23,882 nucleotides of DNA from Phoronis australis (Eukaryota; Phoronida; Phoronidae), in assembly GCA_002633005.1 (NCBI GenBank), contig NMRA01001042.1:12177-36058 (forward strand), read 5' to 3'. This document shows positions 20,440 through 23,882 of the stretch, in pieces; the first letter of the stretch is position 1, and each line of letters starts with the position of its first letter. The notes beneath the pieces are model-generated. The model made no database searches. It had not been told where the DNA came from and worked only from the letters and a program-made list of their open reading frames with translations. The position numbers and the translations under genes are program-made.

Positions 20440-21330
20440 ACGACCCTTCTTGATGAAGGCGATTTAGAGCGTCAGCCGGAGGTTCACAACGAAACCTTCA
20501 AGGACATTAAGCTGATAGATTTCTTGTGGCCAAGATAGCGTGAACAGGCATTAGGACTCCTATATGACTACCGCGGTATCTTCACCAATCATACTGGAGA
20601 GTCCGATTTGGCCAGTCACCGAGTTGACGACAGAAGAACCAATAAGAGTGAGAACTCATCAGATGCCGTATACTACTCAGGTCCAAGTGAAGAACGAAGT
20701 ACAGGAGATGTTAAAGATGAACACTACTGAACCTTCCCCTTCGCCTTACAGCTCTCATGTAGTGTTGGTGGCTAAAACGGACGGTACCACAAGACTCTGT
20801 ATTGATTACCGGTGGCTGAATGCAGTGACCAAACGTTTCTTCTCGAAGTTCGACTTCAAGAAGGGTTACTCCCACGGATGATGCGTGTAAGGAGAAAACA
20901 GCATTCGTGATGACAGGAGACTGTTACCATTTCCGCATGTGAACTCATCGGCCACGTTCAACAGGATGATGACGAGGATGTTAACAGGCTCAGGAAATAT
21001 CGAGCAATATGTCGACGATGCGTTACTCTACACTGTCCCCTTGAAAGAATATCTTCATACACAGAGAGACTTGTTTCAGAACGTGAAACAAGCAGGTTTC
21101 ACACTAAAATCTTGCAGCATTGGTTATCTGGAGATGGAGTTTCTTCGACACAAGGTTGGAATGAGCTAGAGGTCCTTGGACGATCAAGTGCTTATGGGAA
21201 TCCAGAACTCATCAACGCCTTATACCAAGATTGAAGTACAGTAATTCATAGGGCTCACAGGGTACTATAAGAAGTCTGTACCTAACTATGCACAGGTAGC
21301 TACAGTGTTGATAGATTAACTGCAGAATGG
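20440..21330 (+). pseudogene. Reverse transcriptase remnant
   Basis: An upstream linker (REQALGLLYDYRGIFTNH) shifts near 20620 into the frame 20564-20881, which has the gypsy RT start region (EPIRVRTHQMPY, then RLCIDYRWLN) and the first catalytic Asp in KFDFKKGY (GAC 20852-20854). After a stop, KEKTAFVM..CYHFRM follows, and a small deletion removes the Pro-Phe-Gly-Leu motif. The frame 20939-21169 resumes with NSSATFNRMM and the intact active site YVDD (21008-21019), then GYLEMEFLRHKVG. The connection region (IGLTGYY, PNYAQVA, GQPEKVV) continues to about 21350 with stops. Confidence 0.88.
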
Positions 21331-21349
21331 CCAGCCGGAGAAAGTCGTG

Positions 21350-21700
21350 TGTACCGATAGGCATGACCAAGCATTCAAGAAGCGAACGCAAGCGCTTGGA
21401 AATAGTCCGATCCTAATAGTACCAGACTTCACCCGTCAGGACGGATCCATCAAATGATGGTTCAGGGGCAGTCTTACTGTAGGAGTTTGACGATAGGACA
21501 TTCTCTATTGTGCACGAGAGCCGGAAGCTTATAGAAAGCAAGCGACATTATTTCACAGAAGAGAAGGAGTGTTTGGTCTGAATTCGTTGGTAAATATTCA
21601 GCGTTGTAAGATTGAAAGCCCCAATAGCGTTGCAGAATTATAAATTCCACGTGGGGAATATCCCGGGTAAATCTAAAGTCGATGCAGACTACTGAAGTCT
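21350..21700 (+). pseudogene. RNase H remnant
   Basis: Fragments in changing frames include PILIVPDFTRQDGS, then ESRKLIESKRHYFTEEKECL (about 21510-21569) with the conserved Glu of gypsy RNase H, then LQNYKFHVGNIPGKSKVDADY near 21635-21690, the usual C-terminal end of the domain. No integrase follows; the next feature is the purine run and the 3' LTR, which confirms that integrase is not in the usual gypsy place. Confidence 0.75.
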
Positions 21701-21815
21701 ACTAGCAGAACCAAGTCATTGAGCACTGAAGACAATGAGACAGAAGCAGAACACAATATATGTGTGCCAGATGTTGAACTAGAAAATTAAAGAGTAATTT
21801 TCTCTTTGACAGGGG

Positions 21816-22381
21816 TGTACTAACAGCAATCTTAATTTAATTATTTTGTTCTGTTGTCCTGTGTGTGTTCTAGAAGATCATAATTGATTAGCATGATCTC
21901 AGAGATCAGCGATGGAGTAATTTCTTTACAATGGAATAGTGTGGAACATTCTAGTGATTAATGTTACCTAGAACATTTTACAGCCTGGAATTGGTTTGTA
22001 CAATGATTGGGTAGATTGCGGAAGGTTCTAGAATGTACATGGTGAAAAGTTGCAGAAAATGATATGAGACTACAAACATGCTGGCACGGATGGGTAACAG
22101 TTAGAGATAGTTGAAAATCAGTTGATGTTAAAGAGAATTACACGACATTTAAGTAGCTGAAAGTGGCTCATAAGTTCAGCACAAGTCAAGACTTCGTAGC
22201 ACTGGATGGACTGTGAACAGACATTATGTAGGACGTTTTGTTTGAGTAACCTTGCGAAAGTACGGTCGAGATTAATAAGGTGATTAACACGAACCCGTCT
22301 TCAGTGCATCTTTGCACGGATAGCTATTTGCACCGGTCAGTAACCACCTACGCCCACCCATACGCGGGGTAAAACGTGACA
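21816..22381 (+). repeat. 3' LTR of the gypsy element
   Basis: It starts TGT directly after CAGGGG, a likely polypurine tract. It ends ..GTGACA, corresponding to ..GCGATA in the 5' copy. It has many substitutions and small indels relative to 17532-18110; the TATA box is lost and the polyadenylation signal has decayed to AATAAG (22274-22279). An insertion near 22292-22325 has no 5' counterpart. The heavy divergence points to an old insertion. Confidence 0.8.
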
Positions 22382-23540
22382 CATCAATGAAGAAAAGTGT
22401 CGACAAATCGCCGACCTCTTTGTGGTCGGCCCATCCTAAAATTCGAAATTAGCTGCCATGGTCTTCCGCTCAAATTCTAAGTCAGTCACGTGATACAACA
22501 ACGATCGTTTCCCATGAGTACATTGCAAACAAATTCCTGATTTTGTTTCTGCGGCAAACACCTCGCCATACGTTTGAAGTGACAGTTACAGAGGTAAAAA
22601 CGAACCTCAAAAAACACATCACATGAGAAAGTCCACATGGCAAATTTCTGTTGGAGTGTAGTACAATAGGTGTGTTCGCTTGTGAGTTCGCTGCTCTCGC
22701 TACTACTAGACCTGTCAAGCAGCGAAGAAAGCAGCGGTCAAGTACGAAGCGCAAGAACAATTGGGAAGGACGGCTTTTGCACAAATTCATCCACAAAAAA
22801 CACCAGACCTGTCATTTTTATATGTTTCGTAAGGATCCAGAAAGGTGAGGAGTATTTGTTATTCAATAATGTGATACATTGCCTTTCATTTTGTATGTTG
22901 TGTTCACGGTTAGAATACAAGTAGATTGCAATCCCGGTGCCACTGTCGTCTGCAGTGTAGGCCTAGGATACTGCACAGCCGGGATGCCGGCGGAAGGGCT
23001 ATGATTAACAATGTAATCGTCATGTTTTTTGGTTATTTGGAGTCACCCGAACGATCACAGAGACAATTTTTGAAAAACACACCCATGACCATGGATCAGC
23101 ATGACCGGTGAAACGGCAGCAGACACAGCCACGGGTCTCCGTGAGAAAATGTTCATTATTTTAATGTGCCAGTTGGCCCAAAGTTAAGCAACGCCAGAGC
23201 GTTCATGAAAAAAAGCTAATTGTGTGGGCCAATGATGCATAGCACGGTCCTAAAAGTATCCCTCCATAAACATTTGAGTCTTAATTTTTAGTTGACTTTG
23301 TCTCTATCACAGGCACAGTACGACTGGACTAGGTCTACTATAGTGCAATGTAGTGTAGTGTATAGGGTACCAGTCTTCTATGAGCCTGGTGAGTATGAGA
23401 TTTGTGCCTGCGTCTCTTAAAGGCGAAGGCAACCTTTTTCCATGTCATTTTGAGCTAAAATAAGGTTGGTTGGTTATCCTAGACATATTTTCCACTTAAT
23501 TACAGCTTTTCGTAATTTTATTAATTACTCGTCCGCTACT
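22382..23540. other. Spacer between the retrotransposon and the THAP gene
   Basis: No supported gene. A hairpin GCCGACC-tctttgt-GGTCGGC lies at 22410-22430. The + frame 22651-22844 ends in a basic Lys/Arg-rich segment next to a consensus-like donor (AAAG|GTGAGG at 22845), but has no recognised domain or acceptor. An 8-bp inverted pair, TTGGCCCA and TGGGCCAA, lies at 23173-23180 and 23225-23232. Confidence 0.5.
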
Positions 23541-23580
23541 CCGGAAGTGACGTTTTAGGAGGCAAGCATTTCGCGCCAAT
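23541..23580 (+). promoter_or_regulatory. ETS/CRE and E2F/CCAAT elements upstream of the THAP gene
   Basis: CCGGAAGTGACG (23541-23552) is a consensus ETS (GABP-type) site merged with a TGACG half CRE. TTTCGCGCC (23569-23577) matches the E2F consensus and overlaps CCAAT (23576-23580). There is no TATA box. The initiator-like TCAGTC near 23616 and the start codon at 23686 place these 100-145 bases upstream of translation, as in TATA-less housekeeping or cell-cycle promoters. The motifs are seen directly; their use as a promoter is inferred. Confidence 0.6.
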
Positions 23581-23685
23581 TTCTTGTCATATAGTCTGAC
23601 TGTGAGAGCTGTCGAGTCAGTCATTGTTCTACCTCGGCTGTGTTGAGTTCCGTCGTCGTTTGCTTTCATTTACTAGTCAGTCAAC

Positions 23686-23882
23686 ATGCCACACTGTTGC
23701 TGCGTACCAGAATGTACTAATTATCGGCTCACGCGTGCTTTGGGAGTACCTTTGCATCGCTTTCCGATGGATGACAAACTTCGCCGTACTTGGCTCGTTC
23801 GTGTGAAGAACGCAGCGTTACCCGTCCACGCAACGTACAAAGCAGTGGAGAATTACCGTGTGTGTGGCAAGCACTTTCTGCC
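23686..23882 (+). CDS. THAP-domain protein, N-terminal part (cut by window end)
   Basis: The ATG at 23686 sits in a fair context (TCAACATGC) and opens a frame that continues past the window edge, giving 65 complete codons. The product starts with a THAP zinc finger, a C2CH sequence-specific DNA-binding domain found in transcription regulators and in P-element-type transposases. Visible hallmarks: Cys5-x4-Cys10 (Cys4 and Cys6 also lie here), H24-R-F-P27, the invariant Trp36, and Cys60-x2-His63 as the last zinc ligands. The domain is intact so far. The rest of the protein is missing, so I cannot tell a host THAP regulator from a THAP transposase; the upstream ETS/CRE and E2F/CCAAT motifs favour a host gene. 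The frame at 23624-23806 in another phase is a shadow. Confidence 0.88.
   Translation, partial: MPHCCCVPECTNYRLTRALGVPLHRFPMDDKLRRTWLVRVKNAALPVHATYKAVENYRVCGKHFL

Larger units (their letters stand above)
17532..22381 (+). mobile_element. Decayed Ty3/gypsy LTR retrotransposon, Gmr1-like domain order
   Basis: An element of about 4.85 kb with two related LTRs (17532-18110 and 21816-22381) encloses gag, protease, integrase, reverse transcriptase and RNase H remnants, in that order, all on the + strand. Integrase before reverse transcriptase is the copia order, but the protein motifs are of Ty3/gypsy type. That combination is described for Gmr1-like elements (first from cod) in deuterostomes. An AGGGG purine run directly precedes the 3' LTR and could be the polypurine tract. 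All coding parts have stops or shifts and the LTRs are strongly diverged, so the copy is old and dead. No target duplication was found. Outer LTR edges are placed by the alignment and a TG start, and may be off by tens of bases. Confidence 0.85.

Noticed and set aside
17532-22381. Considered a Ty1/copia element because integrase precedes reverse transcriptase
   Set aside because: The integrase (GHLGVRKT, DLIGPI) and RT/RNase H motifs (CIDYRWLN, SRKL...EKECL) are of gypsy type, so a gypsy lineage with changed order fits better.
22410-22430. GCCGACC..GGTCGGC hairpin considered as a histone-type 3' stem-loop or terminator
   Set aside because: The loop is seven bases and the sequence does not match the histone stem-loop consensus; no histone gene is nearby, and intrinsic bacterial terminators are not relevant here.
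22651-22844. Basic Lys/Arg-rich frame ending at a good-looking donor (AAAG|GTGAGG)
   Set aside because: No upstream acceptor or promoter is evident and no domain is recognised; a lone donor match is common by chance.
23180-23200. AAGTTAAGCAACGCC, resembling the internal control region of 5S rRNA
   Set aside because: The match covers only about 13 bases; sequence before and after does not follow 5S rRNA, so it is not a 5S gene or a convincing 5S-derived SINE.

Overview
The window is eukaryotic nuclear DNA from an animal, most likely an invertebrate deuterostome (hemichordate, echinoderm or cephalochordate; species not determinable by eye). Supporting signs: spliced immunoglobulin-domain exons with symmetrical phase 1-1 boundaries and clear AG/GT splice sites, a THAP-domain gene with ETS/CRE and E2F/CCAAT promoter motifs, long AT-rich introns full of decayed mobile elements, and a degenerate Ty3/gypsy retrotransposon whose integrase lies before its reverse transcriptase, an order described mainly for Gmr1-like elements of deuterostomes.

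Layout. 1-900: remnants of a hAT-like DNA transposon and a tRNA-derived (SINE-like) segment. 900-5400: mostly non-coding, with an (AAT)n microsatellite, a cluster of a 13-base motif in both orientations, and a fold-back MITE. 5405-6203: two consecutive Ig-domain exons on the + strand. 6204-17028: a very long intron or intergenic stretch holding relics of two multi-copy protein families (one on each strand), a diverged repeat block interrupted by a hAT-type MITE, a possible extra exon (13147-13370), a decayed Ig-like exon (13713-13907), and two blocks of a 20-bp-period palindromic AAACTTAAGTTT array. 17029-17328: a third good Ig exon. 17532-22381: the decayed gypsy element with two diverged LTRs. 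22382-23540: spacer. 23541-23882: promoter and first coding exon of a THAP-domain gene, cut by the window edge.

How the parts relate. The three Ig exons share strand, phase (1-1) and the opening pattern of a split codon followed by Gly-Pro. They most likely belong to one cell-surface or secreted Ig-superfamily gene whose signal-peptide and membrane exons lie outside the window or were not recognised. The gypsy element sits between the last visible Ig exon and the THAP gene. All recognised transposon coding segments carry stops or frameshifts and are taken to be dead. I saw no rRNA, CRISPR, prokaryotic operon or origin.
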